64,000 nt of DNA from Symbiodinium sp. CCMP2592 (GCA_905221615.1 CAJNDT010003435.1:615875-679874), one strand, 5' to 3'. Shown: positions 1-10,657, counted from the first letter of the stretch. Notes: generated by a model not told the origin, from the letters alone. Translations and numbers: made by a program.

Positions 1-2
1 TC

Positions 3-195
3 AGGTCCGGATGAAATAAAAATACTAGTAATAGAAATAATAGTACTGGTCATAATAACAAAAGTAGTACGAACAGTAACTATAGCAGTAACAGTAAGAA
101 TTAGAATAGTGGTAAGAACAAACAGAACAATAATAATCAGAAGAAAACAAGATTGCTAGTACTAACAACCGTAGTAATCGTAATAAGAATAATTC

Positions 196-264
<69 letters not shown>

Positions 265-410
265 CAGCAGCAGCAGCAGCAGCAGCAGTACTACTGCTGC
301 TGCTGCTGCTACCACTACTACTACTAGGAAGAAGAATAACATTAGTAATAACAGTTATAATAACAATAAGAATACCAATAATAGTCCACTTGAAGCGAGG
401 TCCGGATGAA
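3..410. mobile_element. Triplet-repeat palindromic insertion at E7 acceptor, copy 1
   Basis: A roughly 387-bp block of AGT/AAT-like triplets is flanked by a 13-bp direct repeat, aggtccggatgaa, at 3-15 and 398-410. The core is an (AGT)n(AGC)n run followed by (GCT)n(ACT)n, so it can fold back on itself. The repeat lies exactly across the AG|G acceptor of exon E7, so the downstream copy restores a complete acceptor and exon. Copy 3 carries the same insertion at 19,734-20,192; copies 2 and 6 have an uninterrupted site. I infer a target-site duplication made by insertion. The insertion is seen directly; its mechanism is unknown. Confidence 0.7.
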
Positions 411-463
411 GGAGTGGGCCGAGCCCTCAAAGGCTCCGGAGCGGTCGGGAGACACAAAGAAGA

Positions 464-679
464 GAAACTGGGCTCTTGTTGGAGGCTTGATTGGAGGGTT
501 TAGGGCTTAGGGTTTCCTTTGAGGCTCCCTTGAAGGGTTGCTGTAAGGGTTACTCTCGGGTTTGGGGTCTGCGGTTAAGGAACTTATTTTAAGTTGCCAT
601 GCTAGGGATCTAGAATGAACAACGTCGTCTTCTTATTCTGGCAATTGAAATTAATTCCCTAACCCTAACAAGAACCCAG
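464..679 (+). mobile_element. Introner-type intron E7/E8, copy 1
   Basis: This intron starts gaaactgggctcttgtt and ends ctaacaagaacccag, so its ends are inverted repeats (CTGGGYTCTTGTT against AACAAGAACCCAG). The four bases GAAA lie on both sides, consistent with a 4-bp target duplication. Splicing at A|GAAA and CAG|GAAA gives the junction KKRKRPDEE, the same protein as copies 2 and 6. The donor is therefore GA, not GT. The intron is a member of a repeated family also seen at 856-990 and outside the array at 56,916-57,025. Confidence 0.65.
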
Positions 680-855
680 GAAAGAGGCCGGATGAGGAGG
701 AGGTTGAGGAGCAAGGATCAGCCGCAGAGGGACCCCGTGCGCTGCAGGAATGGGCGGCAAAGCCCGCGAAGTTGCCGCGGAACTGGAAGACCCAGTTGGC
801 TCGGGAGAAGCTCAAAGGAGAGCCAAAAGTCATCGCTGACACGTTTACACACAAG

Positions 856-990
856 GCTGGGTTCTTGTTAGGGATTTCAGTTCAGGGTTTAGGACCCTGC
901 TACGGAAAACCGTATTTGCTATCGATCCGTGTATAATGGACACTTGAAGTAACCCTCTTAGCAATAACCCTCTTAGCAAGAGCCCAGAAG
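856..990 (+). mobile_element. Introner-type intron E8/E9, copy 1
   Basis: It begins AAG|GCTGGGTTCTTGTTAGGG and ends gcaagagcccagAAG|GTG. The TIR matches the preceding intron and AAGG flanks both ends. Joining gives FTHKVTLVTSDALEE with a GC donor and AG|G acceptor. The internal sequence (gctatcgatccgtgtataatgg) is shared with the equivalent introns in the other copies. Confidence 0.65.
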
Positions 991-2756
991 GTGACACTGG
1001 TGACCAGCGACGCCCTGGAGGAGGTCCGCCTGCTGGAAAAGACGCTCGTGGCGGACCAGGCTGTCCTGTTCAAGAAGAAGCTGTTCGTCCGGGCGTGCAG
1101 GGCGGCCGACTTCTGCTTAGCACTGGGAGCCTATGAGAAGGATGGCCAGTTTTTTGCTGAATACTCTCACATTGTCGCGAATCGCGGCAAAGTTGGCTCT
1201 CTCGTGCTGGCGGCTTGGCTAATCCCTAACCCTAAACCCTGGACCGTACACGCGCCAAACCTTGAGGTGGCTCGGGACAAAATGACCGGGCGCATCGTAG
1301 GCTTCGTCCATGCGGAAAAGGGCAAAAAAGAGCTGCTGATTGGCCATCTCAAGGCGACGTGTTTCAGACTTTGGGCTTCGGGCCCGGGTATCAGGGCTTG
1401 GGGTTTCGGGTTTCAGGTTTCGGGGTTTGGCTTTCGGATTAGAATAATGATCCTACGAAGGGTTCCATAAGAGAGTTTAAAGTTAGGGTCTGGGGCTTAT
1501 AGGGTTTTGGGCTCCGGATTTAGGGTTTATGGCCTTAGGGGTTCAGGGTTTGACGCTTATGGCTCGGGCTCCCGGGCTCAGGGCTTCGGGTTTGCGGCTT
1601 AGGGCTCAAGGGCGAGGGTTTAAGAACGACCACGTGAGCGCTGTTCGGAAGCAATCAGCCACTCGCATTGTTCCTGACGGTTCCTTACTCGAAGTATAGT
1701 TTAGCGAGTGCCCAAGTTCAGGGTTCTTGAGGGTTCCTGTTTAGTTGCAAGTACAACATAGTTTACAGCCAAAGCATGATTTATGAGGCCCCCTATACAG
1801 GAACCCTAAGGGGAGTAACTATGACTCTCTTAAGGGAGCCCATTTAGCTGCCGCCGGCGCCCGGCGAGGTGCACAATGACCATCAGGGCAAAGGCGTAGG
1901 AACGCTGTTGATCCGCGCTGCCGAGGCTCAGGCCGGGGCAGATTACTATTTTTAATTTCGATGATGACTGTGATTATTATTATCATTATTCGTATCGCTA
2001 ATATTAGTGTTATAATTAGCGTAGTTGTGGTTGTAGTTGTAGTCGTAGCAAGTAGTAAGTAGTAGTAAGCATCGGTGCCAGTGTCAGTATCAGTATCAAT
2101 AGTAGCAGCCGCATTCCTGGTTGTCGCTGTCATCATCTTGAGCATTGTGATGTGGGTTTGTAATCATCATCATCCTCCTGGTGTTCAAGCATCCGATAAG
2201 CCTTTGCGAAGCAATCTTCTTCGTTGCTCTTGCAATTGCCACGAGGGCCAACAAGAAGTTTGCAAAACACACATGAAGCCCGGAGCAGAGCCCAGACATG
2301 AGCAGCAGTGTACATTTCGCAGGCACCTGGACCCTCTTCCAAAGCCCTCTGCTCAAAGAAAGGATCACATGGGGCGTAGTAACAGGCTTATAATGCCTGG
2401 GGGACTCAACTTTGCTTCCGAGGGCCAGGGAGACTCCACGTCGGACATGTTATTATGATCTTGAAGCCCTGCCTGCCCGTGGAGGCGTTGACCGCAGGAT
2501 GGACTTTCGACTCCGTGGCAGTACGTGTCCTATACGTGAACTCGCCAGCGCAGCAGAAATTTTTCCGATGCTTGGGCCGCCACGACTTTAGGGTTTAGCT
2601 TTAGGGTTTCGGGCTTAGCGCTTAGCTTTTAAGGCTCAGTTCTTAGGGTTTATTAGGGTTTAGTTATTAGGTTTTACGGTTTAGGGCTTACTTTTAAAGG
2701 TTTAGGGCTGATCAGGAGAACAAGGGAAAACTGCGTTCGGATCCTGTCGTCGCTCT

Positions 2757-3002
2757 CTGGTTCTCTCTGTCTATCTCTCTATCTCTCCATCTCTCCATCT
2801 CTCTCCATCTCTCCGTCTCTCCATCTCTCTCTATTTCTCCATCTCTCTATGTCTCCATCTCTCCATCTCTTTTTTTATGTCTCTCTCTCTCTCTCTCTCT
2901 CGCTCTCTCTCTCTCTCTATCTCTCTGTCTCTCTATCTCTCTATCTCTCTACTTCTCTACCTCTCTCTCTCTGTCTGTTTGTCTCTCTCTCTCTCTCTCT
3001 CA
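2757..3002 (+). repeat. CT-rich microsatellite upstream of E13, copy 1
   Basis: A tract of TCTCTC and TCTCCA units about 240 bp long ends about 90 bp before exon E13, on the coding strand. All copies that keep this intron have such a tract, but with different repeat units, so it expands independently. A role as polypyrimidine tract is possible but only inferred. Confidence 0.85.
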
Positions 3003-3186
3003 AGTTATACCGGTTGTGCTTTCTGCGCTCTTCTGCAGCTTGTTGCTGGGCTTGTCCTGGCCGTGCTTTCCTTGGCAGCTTGTGGAGCCGAGGAATGGGT
3101 TTCGACATCCACGACGAGCCGGCACCCGAGACGACAATGAGCATGCTCTCGATGTACCTTCGCCAGCACCATTGCAGTTCCGACCC

Positions 3187-3296
3187 TAATGTAGCAACCT
3201 GATTAAGGAACCCTGGGCCTCTAGCCCCAAGGTCGCAGGATTCATAGAGGGAGTCTTTTTCAGGGCACGAGGTTTCTTAATCAGGTTCCTACATTA
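3187..3296. mobile_element. Palindromic element, family M5, copy 1 intron E13/E14
   Basis: Starts taatgtagcaacctgatta and ends ttaatcaggttcctacatta, giving about 20-bp inverted ends around a 70-bp centre. Equivalent copies lie at 13,327-13,436 and 23,151-23,260 in copies 2 and 3. Copies 4 and 6 have no such element at this site. MITE-like. Confidence 0.65.
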
Positions 3297-3372
3297 GCTA
3301 ATGTAAAGGGGCCTTAATAATTAGAATAAGGCGTCTTTAAAGGGGTCTAGAAGGATTGCTATACAATAAAAG

Positions 3373-3457
3373 CCAGAAAGTTGGAATATGATTATCCTAA
3401 ACCCTTTATGGGAAATTATAGGGTATCCTACCCTGAAACCATATTCCAACTTTCTGG
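3373..3457. mobile_element. Palindromic element, family M4, copy 1 intron E13/E14
   Basis: Inverted ends ccagaaagttggaatatg and catattccaactttctgg enclose a short centre with a second inner palindrome (tacccta-type). Copies are found at 13,513-13,598, 23,337-23,421 and 49,378-49,452. A diverged relative may lie at 55,150-55,250. MITE-like; target duplication not resolved. Confidence 0.6.
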
Positions 3458-4474
3458 AGTTCCCTTTAAAGGGGTCCAGAAGGATTACTATAAAGGGCTT
3501 GTAGCCTAACCCTAAACCCTGACGGGCTCTGCGGTCGCTCCGAAGGCCGCCACGATCCCATATGCAAGCTCTCTGAGTCACAAGCATGGGGGTTTGGGGT
3601 ATATCAGAATCTTAATACATAGGGGGTTTGGAGTATATTAGAATCTTAGTACATAATTGTTTTGGGGTATATTTTAATCTTAGTACATAGGGGTTTGGGG
3701 TTCATTACGGTATGCAGGTGCGTGAAGATGGTCCGCCGTGCTCAGCATGCCCCTGAAGCGCCAAAGGAGAAGATCAAGATCGAGCCATATGCTCCTCGGT
3801 TTTAGCAGATATTGGATGTGGTGAGCAGGTTCCCTCTTCAGCTCGTTCAGGATTTAGGGTTTAGGGCCCTGGAAACTCCATGACCTTGCAGCACGAGGTG
3901 CAAACGGCTTTGGCGCCGTGGCACTACAAGGGGCTGCGCGTGAGAAAAACGATCCGGTGCTGCCGCATGGTGGAGCCTCCTAAACGGGATGATGACTCCG
4001 CGACGGATCCGGAGATGCCTGAGTTGATCCCGGTCACGCCGAATTGGTTGTACTCACCGCGGGCTCCCAAGCTGTTTCTTTGCTGGCAGTGCTCTTGCTG
4101 TACTAAGATACTGTGCTCCAAGGTCTCCTGAAGAATTTGTCCAGGTTCAGGGCATCGACTTTTGAATCTTGTGCCGGCTTGGATGTTTCAAGTTCAAGCT
4201 TCACTGACCTTGCCGAAAAGATGGGACAGCGCCGCAAGTTCGGACTATTGCTAATTGCGCTGGATCAGGTCAGGCAGTTTCAACATTCTTTCAGCCTTCG
4301 TCACAAGTGTCTCACCTCTTGGTGAGCAAGAGCAGAACACGACTTCGTACCATCTGGTACCAAACCCTATGAACCCTAACCCCCCCGCACAATAAGCACC
4401 AGCAGTACGGAGGGGTTATTGAAGCTGCCCACAGCTCCGGCGCGTGCTTTCGAAGCCTTGGCCTGTTACTATTC

Positions 4475-4583
4475 CCTAAGGCTCCATGTACCCATGTAGT
4501 ATATACTTAGGCCTTACAGTACCCATATCGGGACCCCCTTTTAAGGCTTAAGTATTTACTATAAAGGCACATGGAGCCTTTGG
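4475..4583. mobile_element. Palindromic element with aaggctccatgtacc ends, copy 1
   Basis: Left end ctaaggctccatgtacc pairs with right end ggcacatggagcctttgg. The same element lies at 14,592-14,702 and, more diverged, at 24,448-24,556. It is seen only inside the array, so it may be a single old insertion copied by gene duplication. Confidence 0.5.
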
Positions 4584-4589
4584 GATTAC

Positions 4590-4790
4590 TATCTATTACT
4601 AGCACTAGTACTATTGCTGTCTCTATTGCTGCTAGTCTTAGCATGAGTATTACTTTTACTGCTTGTTAATTATTAAGTACCATTACGATTACTATTACTG
4701 TTACTCTTTGTCTTCTTATTGTCCTTCTTATTACTATTGCTATTCTGAGTATTCCTAGTAATGTGACTATTAGTGCAAGTGTTTGTTGCT
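4590..4790. repeat. Degenerate ACT/TTA triplet repeat, copy 1
   Basis: Period-3 sequence of the type attactattgctattac without long perfect runs. Homologous stretches lie at 14,705-14,915 and 24,560-24,770. No coding signal. Confidence 0.6.
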
Positions 4791-4805
4791 GTTTGGAGGA
4801 TCCTA

Positions 4806-4928
4806 CTTAAAGGTTCATGGGACTTAGTAACTATGGTTATAAATAAATTAACTATAATACTTGTAATTGGATATAACCCCAGTTAGGGTACTTATAACTG
4901 TACTTACTAAGTCCCATGAACCCCCAAG
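4806..4928. mobile_element. MITE, family M1 (TA target duplication)
   Basis: Ends cttaaaggttcatgggac and gtcccatgaacccccaag are inverted repeats that extend through acttagtaa. TA lies directly outside both ends. Length is about 123 bp with no coding sequence. About ten further copies are scattered through the window; TA duplications and short TIRs recall Tc1/mariner-derived MITEs. Confidence 0.75.
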
Positions 4929-5251
4929 TAGACCCTAAACCCTAAACCCTATAGATCCCTTTTAAGGAACCCTATAGATCCCTTTAAGGAGCCCTTTCAG
5001 AGATACCCCTCTGTGCTCGACGAATCGTCGAGAGCCGGAAATGCAGTCCTGCTACCTCTGTCTGCATTTTCCGTGTCCATAGCCGCTGAAGGCAGCTCAA
5101 GCAAGCCAGAACCGTTTGGTCGCATGCTTAAGTGCATTGCAATACACAGCCGGAGAAGCAGCAGCTTCCGTTTCTGTTGTTCAGATTGGTGCGAAGAGTG
5201 TACTTCTCCCTCCGAACTTTTTTCTAATCACTGACTCCCTGAAACGTCGTC

Positions 5252-5344
5252 ATGGCGACCCGGAAGACGAAGAAGGCACCTGCTGCCTGGCTCGTGGCGG
5301 CAAGGAAGGCTGGCACAAATCTCCAGGATCCGATTCCCTGCTGG
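5252..5344 (+). CDS. Exon E18, copy 1
   Basis: Reads MATRKTKKAPAAWLVAARK and continues to PIPCW. Differences between copies 1 and 5 in this frame are mostly silent or conservative (GCA/GCC, GCG/GCC, GAT/GAG), which supports it over the overlapping frame. The upstream border is uncertain; an acceptor at AAG|GCACCT is also possible. The donor appears to be GA. Confidence 0.55.
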
Positions 5345-5554
5345 GATTTACCTCGTCTTTCAGGGTTTAGGGTTCAGGGGTTTAGGAGTGTGGAGGTTTA
5401 AAAACAACTATCCTGCTCTAAATCCTAGGGCCTCTATGTTAGAGGTTTGTGTGCGAAAACCGGGCAGACTTGCAAAGTAGCCGGGGCTACAGTCACGAGT
5501 TTAGATCCTTGAAGCCTACGATTTAGGAGGCTTGAGGGTTTAGGGGACTGTCAG

Positions 5555-5680
5555 GACGTCCGGCTGCTCCTCAAGATCCGTGATGGAATACAGGAGCTGG
5601 GAAGTGCGGCGCTAGGGATTCGCAACGTCTTTTGCGACGCTGAGCAATTGAACCGTTTTAACTTGCAGTGCAAGTCTTGA
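5555..5680 (+). CDS. Terminal exon E19, copy 1
   Basis: After an AG|G acceptor (tgtcag|GACGTC) an open frame runs DVRLLLKIRDGIQELG to NRFNLQCKS and stops at TGA. Copy 5 has four extra residues in frame (31,611-31,748), and copy 2 is also open. This conservation identifies the true 3' end of the gene. No known domain recognised. Confidence 0.6.
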   Translation, partial: DVRLLLKIRDGIQELGSAALGIRNVFCDAEQLNRFNLQCKS

Positions 5681-6930
5681 ATCCGTACTTGAGTTCGGGT
5701 CTCATGCAGACACCTTCTGTTTAGGCTCATCAACGACATGAACAACAACAAACCACTTCAGGTCTTTGGTCTAAGCCACAGACGCACAACTCTTGAAACA
5801 GGAACAGTTCTTAGGCACTCTCGGGAATAATTAGCCTCCCTGGCGCTAGCCGTGCAAATACTGGCAACGATGAATTATGTTTACTCTGATGAGTTGCAGC
5901 CTACGGCCGAAATCACCGGCCGTGCTTAAGCTGCAATACATACGAACAGCGGTTCCTGAGCCTTTATCACATCACATCAGTAAATGTTAAGACAACACTA
6001 CAGGTCCTAGCCTCCACACAAAAGAGAACAGAACCACCGTGACAGTGCGAAAACCATCAGCACAAAATTTTAGAAATGCGAGTATATAGTTTTACCAACG
6101 TGGACCTGAAAACATATGCTTTCTAACTCTATTGCCAGGCCCGTCAGGGCTATTCAGAATATGCGCCGCAACCACACCACCATGCACGCTATCATCGACG
6201 TCGCACCACAACCGCCACCACGCAGCCCCCACCCTCCCTCCACCCGCCCCACCAGCACGAGTACCAACATTAACACCAGTGCGAACACCAACATCAAAGC
6301 CAACACGAACACGACACCACCAGCCGGCGGCGGCAACATCAACACCAACACCGACATCGGATATCAACATCAAGTCAGCATCATCCTCACGGTCGTCCCC
6401 ACTGTAATAACCAACACCATCGCCATCATCATCATCATCATCATCATCAGCATCATCATCGAGGTCATCATCATCACCAATACCATTAGCATCAGCATCT
6501 CCATCATCATCTATTTAATCTACATCATCATCATCATCACCACCAAGAGCAGCATCATCACCACCACCATCTTCATCACCAGCAACACACACAACAACAC
6601 CCTTCTTCTTTTACTATCATCACGGTCACCACCGCCGTCGTGATGTTCAACATCATGCTCATTGATATTCCCATCGTGATGATGATGATGATGATCATCA
6701 TCATCCTCATCATCAGTGACATCTTCTTCTTCATCATCTTCATCATCACGTTCTGATTCGACATCCTGTTTCTCATCATCATTTCCAGCTTGGTCTTGTT
6801 TGTCACTATGTGCACTGCTTACATCACCCTGCAAAGGGCGATCGTTTTCTTTACCACTTTTTATATAGACTCGCATCACTTCATTTTCCTTCTTTTCGGT
6901 CGTCTGCAGAGTGGATCGCGGTGCCGCGAG
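5681..6930. other. Intergenic spacer between copies 1 and 2
   Basis: About 400 bp after the stop are nearly identical to the sequence after copies 2 and 5 and may be 3' UTR. The remainder is low-complexity: a C-rich CACCA stretch, then (ATC)n-type triplets from about 6,410 to 6,790. No promoter motif, spliced-leader acceptor or start exon could be assigned. Confidence 0.5.
6410..6790. repeat. (ATC/CAT)n triplet repeat upstream of copy 2 E1
   Basis: Imperfect CAT/ATC triplets with an inverted GAT stretch near 6,680-6,700. Units upstream of copies 3 (about 16,110-16,450) and 6 (about 32,350-32,495) hold similar but different-length tracts. Long open frames here on both strands (poly-I, poly-D/H) are artefacts of the triplets. 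Confidence 0.75.
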
Positions 6931-7150
6931 GAGGAAGCCTGGGTCGCCGCCGCGCAGGTCGACCCAAAGTGGAAGTCGCGCCTTGGTCTTGTAGCAAGGC
7001 CTAGGATGCATTCGGTTATGACGTGCCATCGGTGCCCCTTCTGGAAACGCTCCTTCATTATGTTCTAGCTGTTACTTGCACACTCTTCGTGCTGTAAGGC
7101 GCGGGCAGACGGCGCTGTACTTTGCCGCTGCACGGCAGGCGGGCTTTGAT

Positions 7151-8037
7151 GTGATGGCGGCGGCGGGATGGTTTTGGAAGGTTGAGCAAGAAGTTCAGCA
7201 GAATCATCGGCTAGTAGTCGCGATTGCCGGGATCATCACGGATGTTTCAGGCCTTGGCAACGTGAACTGGACCACCTGGGCCCCAACCTTTTTGACCAGT
7301 GGTTACTGTCGGATTTGGATGCAGGTACCATCGCCACAATGAGCTGGATGTGTTAGCAGGGTTTTGACGGTGCCGTAGAGGCATTCGGGACAACACTAGC
7401 GCCAAAGGGTGGGGCTGGGAAGTGTGATGATGGGGTGTCAAGGCTATGACAAGCTGGGGACATAGCAAAAACACACCACCTACCGATGCTGCCAAAGAGG
7501 TCTTGTCTTGCAGCCCAAAGCAAGCTTCTTGAAGGGTCCCTGCACAGGATCCAATCGACGCTGAGAAAATTTGTCGATTCCTGATGAGGCCTGGTGCTGA
7601 CGGGTTGAACGATGGGGTCCGGGAGCATGCTGCATCAACGGTTCATCCGAGTTGTTCCGGAAGAGCCCTCTTCTAGGTGCAGTTGGGGTCTGTCCTAGCG
7701 GTTACATCAGCCCGAACTCGTACACATCTTAGTCTTGGCCTTAGCCGAGCCCTGTTTTCTGCCACGTCTTGACCTCTGTAGGGCTGAAGTAATTGCCAAC
7801 ATGATTCCTTGGTGTTCTTTCAGTATACCCATACTACAATGTACGTACCACGAAAGCCTGGTATGCATAGTAAGGCCCCTATAAGAGCCTGTATTGGAGC
7901 CCGTCGCACAGACTCCCAAACCCCTTAGATTAAGAAATATACCTTGAATTATGCTAGGGATCTCCCTGCAATAAAGGTAGTCCTTAATTTAGGGGTTGGA
8001 GTCTCTGGGCTAACACCCAATATCTGAGCAGCCCAGT
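7151..8037 (+). other. Intron between E2 and E3, copy 2
   Basis: Open but unconfirmed stretches occur at 7,151-7,330 (includes NVNWTTWAP, also found in copies 3 and 6 near 17,055 and 32,975). A conserved small exon here is possible, but the frame shifts between copies. A palindromic element (family M6) lies at 7,906-8,009. Confidence 0.4.
7906..8009. mobile_element. Palindromic element, family M6
   Basis: Left end cacagactcccaaacccctt pairs with right end aaggggttggagtctctg-like sequence. Related copies: 17,654-17,754, 34,056-34,159 and 43,058-43,161. The last has longer, cleaner arms (aatatcccttaat and attgagggatatt). Confidence 0.5.
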
Positions 8038-8087
8038 CGAATGCGCGTGCCGGCAACAAAGAGGGATGACTGGGGCCAAAGCCCTTT

Positions 8088-9577
8088 GTTGCTCGGCTGT
8101 GTGGCAGTTGGGTTCAGGTTTCCTATGGTTGAAGCCATCATGGGACTTAGTCACTGTAACCCCAAGTAAGGTGTTCATGTTCATACTTTCTATGCCGATG
8201 TCTCGTGGTCCCAAAAGGACAGACTGGGTCGGGGGCTTCTACGAGTCGTGTGCTACACTGATCTTCCCTGAGGTTGTTGTCGTATTGTACAGTGGTTCGA
8301 GGCCCTTGATTTTAGTGGTCGCTTTCGGCTAGGATCGTCAATGCCCTGCGGTCCTCTCACACCTCGGCCCTTAAACCCTTTGGGCTTTCAGCTCCAAAAT
8401 CCTACAAAGCACCAAATTATTGAAGCTTATCTAGCCACCTTTTTATCAAATCAAGCTTTGTCCTCAGTTATCTTGATTTCTCTTTCTTTGTCTCCATGTG
8501 TCTTCCTTCTTCATTTTTGGCGTTCGTGGTCCTCTCTGCCTTTATGACTTGTCCTTACTAGCTCTTTTATCCCATTGTTGCTCGCATGCGACTTCGTGAT
8601 CTTGCCTCAGAGCCCCAATCGGCCTTACCCTACTCCCAGTCCTCACCGGCCTCAGCCCCGCCGCACAGTCCGAAGCCCCACAACATAAAACCCAATCCGA
8701 GGGTAACTAGGGGCCCCAGAACTACGGGCCTTGAAAACGTAGCAGGGCTTTAAGCCACGCATGTCTGGCAAACAGGGCCAATAAGATCCTTATCACATCT
8801 TACTGATGCATCTTGTTGAATCTGATGAATCCTTGTTTGAAGTCTTGGAAAAGCTATTGTGAGCCTCATGAATCCTTATGGAAGGCCTTTCAAAACTCAA
8901 ACAATCGCCGCGCTTCCGCAGGGCTCCACGCTGCACCCCGGATCGAGGGCTTACCTCCCTCGCACCCCCAACAGGACTCCAGGGGGGCAGACTGCGCCCC
9001 CTCACCGAAAACTGTGAACGCCTTGCCAATCTTTGGAATTCTTTCGCAGTCTTTTTGGATGTTTAAGGCCTCGTAGAGTTGATTTGAACGCTCTCCATGC
9101 TTGCAAAGCCACATTAATGTTGTTTGAAAGTCGTTTCATGTTTAAGTGTTTGTTTTCTGTTTGAGTGTCTTTTGTCTGGCATCTTTTGTGCAAGCGTTTC
9201 TTCACTTTCCTTGTTTTGTCATTTGTTGTCTCTATTATCATTTGGAATCATTTGTTTGCTTAAGTTTTCAAGCCCCGAGGCTCGAGGTATAAAGGCCCGA
9301 GGTTTGAGAGCCTTGCAAAGCCCCAGTGACAGGGAATGTGCATCAGGACCAAAACATCCCGCTAGAGACTTCCTCACCCAAAACTGCCAGCCTCTGCACC
9401 AGACGGCTGCCATGGCAGCAGGCAACAGAAGCGACAGTTGCACTGCCATTGCAATAGTCGTGATCATCATCATAGGGACCGTAAAAGCACTACCAGCAAG
9501 AGCAAGACTAACAATAACACCAGCGAGGGCAATGGTCTAGTCCGTAAAGTTCGGTTCGACGTGAACTTGCCGATCAG
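8088..9577 (+). other. Long intron E3/E4, copy 2
   Basis: About 1.5 kb. It contains half of an M1 element (catgggacttagtcactgtaacccc, 8,138-8,165) and the open stretch FYADVSWSQKDRLGRGLLR near 8,185, whose counterpart in copy 3 is YYADVSRSQTDTPASGLL near 17,935. It could be an alternative exon. The sequence around 9,410-9,480 is triplet-like. No other feature seen. Confidence 0.4.
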
Positions 9578-10482
9578 GTTCTACGCAGCTAGACAAGGAC
9601 ACAAAGAGCGACTGGGATGCGTCTTTGGGGTAGAGTATGGAATGGGCTTCGCACGGCTTCAAGGCATTTTTGGAGATATTGTCGGGATTCTGAGCCGGAA
9701 CTTGCCTTCATCCTGAAAGTTTGCGCGCGCAGAAGGTTTGGATCCGTGTACTTCAAGTCATGAAGTGTAGCTGAGGCTGTGTGCATACTTCGTCGAGAAG
9801 TTGGGCATGAGCGTCCATCAAGCAGACAAGTGGGGCGAGACCCCCATGTTTTACGCGATGGAAGCGAAAAAGACCGAGACGGTCACTGGGTGGCATTTTC
9901 TGAAACCCTTTGATGCCCCTTGTGGTTCTATAGACTTACTTATTGGTATGTCAGTTTGCCTTGAACCGAAAATCCTAAGTTCCCCAAATCCAGGTCATAT
10001 ACCTCCTCAAGCAGGGCGCGTCGCTCGGCGTCAACAACAAGGGCTTCCAGTCGCCAGAAAGCCTCGCACCGGTTGAGGTGGCTCGCGAGCTGCAGGCGAG
10101 AAAAGGGGTCGGAAGAGGTAGTAAGGGGCCTATAGGGTTTAGGGTTTAGGGAGGTTATAGTCCCCGCTGGTACTACAATGCCCCCTTCATAGTCCCTCTT
10201 TTGTTGCTGATAATGCCCGCTCGTAGTCCTTGTACAAAAGCCACATTGTATTTCTCAAGGCTTTAGTGCACCCCAAACCCAAAACCCAACCCCAAGCCCC
10301 ACACTCCAACCCAAGCCCTGCACCCCAAACCCTGACCCTTAAACCCAGCCCTAAACCCCAAACCCTGCACCCCCAAAGCCCTTTTCTGCTTGTTAAGGCC
10401 CTTGTTCAGGCCCGGATGAAGGAGTGGGCCGAGCCATTGAAGGCCTCGTCTCGGCAGCCGCAGCCGGCAGACTCAAAGAAGC

Positions 10483-10657
10483 GACGCTGGGCTCTTGTTA
10501 AAGGGCTTCCTTTCAAGGTTCTTTTATAGGGCCTATTGGCAGGGTTCCGGGTTAAGGAATTTTGTTTGAGCCGTTGTGATAGGGATCTACAGTATCAGTA
10601 AATCATATGGTCTCCTTATCGTGGCATTTTTTATTTCAGTCCCTATCCAGAACCCAG
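10483..10657 (+). mobile_element. Introner-type intron E7/E8, copy 2
   Basis: Begins GACGCTGGGCTCTTGTTAAAG, with a GA donor after AAGAAGC, and ends agaacccag before GCAAGAGACC. It shares the internal motif gggatctacagta with the intron at 56,916-57,025. The joined frame is SKKRKRPDEEQ, identical in effect to copy 1. Confidence 0.6.

Larger units (their letters stand above)
400..5680 (+). pseudogene. Ankyrin-GNAT gene copy 1 (E7-E19, 5' part outside window)
   Basis: Exons inferred by keeping one protein frame across copies: E7 400-463, E8 680-855, E9 991-1209, E10 1267-1353, E11 1869-1937, E12 2485-2578, E13 3093-3171, E14 3718-3844, E15 3898-4144, E16 4239-4268, E17 about 5133-5195, E18 5252-5344, E19 5555-5680 with stop TGA. 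E9-E13 encode a GNAT-like acetyltransferase, including HQGKGVG in E11 and VLYVNSPAQQKFF in E12. Three lesions are visible. TAG at 3803-3805 is in frame in E14. E15 is 247 nt against 246 in copy 6, a +1 shift near 4075. The E13 donor reads TT, where copies 4 and 6 have GT. It is probably a pseudogene, although E7-E12 and E18-E19 are open. Substrate unknown. Confidence 0.6.

Noticed and set aside
25..342. Open frames of poly-L, poly-V or poly-S on both strands
   Set aside because: They are translations of (AGT)n/(ACT)n triplets and exist in several frames at once. The same applies near 19,756-20,285 and 61,674-62,292.
3190..3300. CRISPR-like repeats
   Set aside because: The repeats are palindromic elements scattered at irregular distances, without spacer arrays.
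6520..7029. Minus-strand acidic/histidine-rich 169-aa frame
   Set aside because: Its D/H-rich part is the ATC repeat read backwards, and the rest is antisense to E1. It is not kept in copy 3.
7151..7342. Extension of E2 through VMAAAGWFWKVEQE
   Set aside because: The frame is open in copies 2 and 6, but copy 3 has a deletion there. The ankyrin pattern ends at GFD next to a GT.
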